A stretch of DNA of 33,452 nucleotides from Oscillospiraceae bacterium. GTDB lineage: Bacteria > Bacillota > Clostridia > Oscillospirales > CAG-272. The position numbers and the translations under genes are program-made. A model generated the notes under the pieces. The model worked only from the letters and a program-made list of their open reading frames with translations, was not told the origin of the DNA and made no database searches. How positions within the stretch are numbered: the stretch's first letter is position 1; each line of letters starts with the position of its first letter. Positions 32,828-33,452 of the stretch are shown piece by piece. The stretch covers positions 1 through 33,452 of the forward strand of contig SVQS01000003.1 of assembly GCA_015065205.1 (NCBI GenBank). The letters run 5' to 3'.

Positions 32828-33452
32828 ATGAACGAACAGCAAAAGCCCGCTCTGCTCTCTCTGACCGTTACCGAATTGGAAAATTGGATGGTTGAGAACG
32901 GTGAAGCAAAGTACCGCGCAAAGCAGATTTTTCAGCAGCTGCATCGCGGTATCTCTGTCGATGAAATGACCAATATCGGTAAAAAATTGCAAGAAAAATT
33001 GCGCGCATCTTTCTCTTATCATTTCCCCGAAATTGAGCAAAAATTGGTGTCTGCCATTGACGGCACGGTTAAGTTTCTCTTTGGTCTTGCCGACGGCAAC
33101 TGCGTGGAAAGCGTTGTGATGAAATACGAGCACGGCAACACCATTTGCATCTCCTCGCAGGTCGGCTGCCGTATGGGGTGCAAGTTTTGTGCATCCACTA
33201 TCGGTGGCCGCGTGCGCGATCTTGGACCCGATGAGCTTCTCGGGCAGGTCATTGCCGCGCAAAAAGACATCGGTGAGCGTATCTCCAACATCGTGATGAT
33301 GGGCATCGGTGAGCCCTTGGATAACTATGATAACGTCATCAAATTTTTACACCTTGTCAACTGCGAGGCGGGGCTCAATATCGGCTACCGTCACATTTCG
33401 CTATCAACCTGCGGACTTGTCGACCGCATCAAGATGCTGATGGAAGAGGATC
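32828..33452 (+). CDS. rlmN: 23S rRNA (adenine-2503-C2)-methyltransferase RlmN (3' end missing)
   Basis: The first 208 residues of a radical-SAM enzyme that methylates A2503 of 23S rRNA (and A37 of some tRNAs). The frame runs open to the window end. The N-terminal helical domain (AKYRAKQIFQQLHRGI) is followed by the 4Fe-4S motif CRMGCKFC (Cys114, Cys118, Cys121). The GEPL motif (MMGIGEPLDNYDNV) and the start of the STCG segment are present. Start at ATG 32828 after AAAGGAGG. The C-terminal catalytic cysteine lies beyond the window. Confidence 0.95.
   Translation, partial: MNEQQKPALLSLTVTELENWMVENGEAKYRAKQIFQQLHRGISVDEMTNIGKKLQEKLRASFSYHFPEIEQKLVSAIDGTVKFLFGLADGNCVESVVMKYEHGNTICISSQVGCRMGCKFCASTIGGRVRDLGPDELLGQVIAAQKDIGERISNIVMMGIGEPLDNYDNVIKFLHLVNCEAGLNIGYRHISLSTCGLVDRIKMLMEED

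Overview
The window looks like a chromosomal segment of a gut-type Clostridia (Oscillospiraceae-like Firmicutes). The evidence is the run yicC-remA-gmk-rpoZ-priA-def-fmt-...-rsmB-rlmN, strong AGGAGG-type ribosome binding sites, near-consensus TTGACA/TTGCAA-17-TATAAT promoters, ktrAB potassium uptake, and dispersed palindromic repeats of a kind common in this group. No rRNA, tRNA or CRISPR array was seen.

Layout. 1-1750 (+): the 3' part of an MFS transporter gene and a membrane-anchored glycerophosphodiester phosphodiesterase. 2023-6765 (-): ktrB-ktrA (K+ uptake), gdhA (glutamate dehydrogenase, own consensus promoter and a repeat-rich leader) and dapA (lysine/diaminopimelate synthesis). 7106-9597 (+): queA (queuosine) and a Thr-rich lipoprotein. 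9914-10492 (+): a small protein with an N-terminal module resembling the RRXRR/PLMP module of IscB-type proteins. 10843-12687 (+): typA/bipA.

The main discovery is at 12689-19145. A 6,457-bp DNA unit sits exactly behind the typA stop codon. It is bounded by 5'-TGTCA...TGACA-3' ends and flanked by a perfect 5-bp target-site duplication (GTAAT, 12684-12688 and 19146-19150). It carries inverted arrays of a 21-bp repeat: four close-packed copies at one end and three spaced copies at the other, each array starting 8 bp from the tip. This is the end architecture of Tn7/Tn5053(Tni)-type transposons. Inside there is no transposase, only a two-gene cargo operon with its own promoter and terminators: a 144-aa protein of unknown family and a 1749-aa DUF4132 protein. 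I read it as a non-autonomous Tn7/Tni-type transposon carrying an uncharacterised two-gene DUF4132 system.

19333-21833: a membrane alpha/beta hydrolase fused to a multi-pass domain (-) and a divergent small two-TM protein (+). 22236-33452 (+): a long housekeeping operon for RNA turnover (yicC), gene regulation (remA), nucleotide supply (gmk), transcription (rpoZ), replication restart (priA), N-terminal formyl-Met handling (def, fmt), Holliday junction/rRNA processing nuclease (ruvX), a pyridoxamine-kinase family protein, a membrane-anchored unknown, an SGNH hydrolase, rsmB and the start of rlmN (cut by the window edge). Compared with the usual Firmicutes order, coaBC is missing between rpoZ and priA, and four genes sit between fmt and rsmB.

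Intergenic regions hold several dispersed repeat families: a ~180-bp element ending in a long hairpin (three copies, with compensatory stem changes), a MITE-like element at 10550-10685 and an element at 1891-2016.
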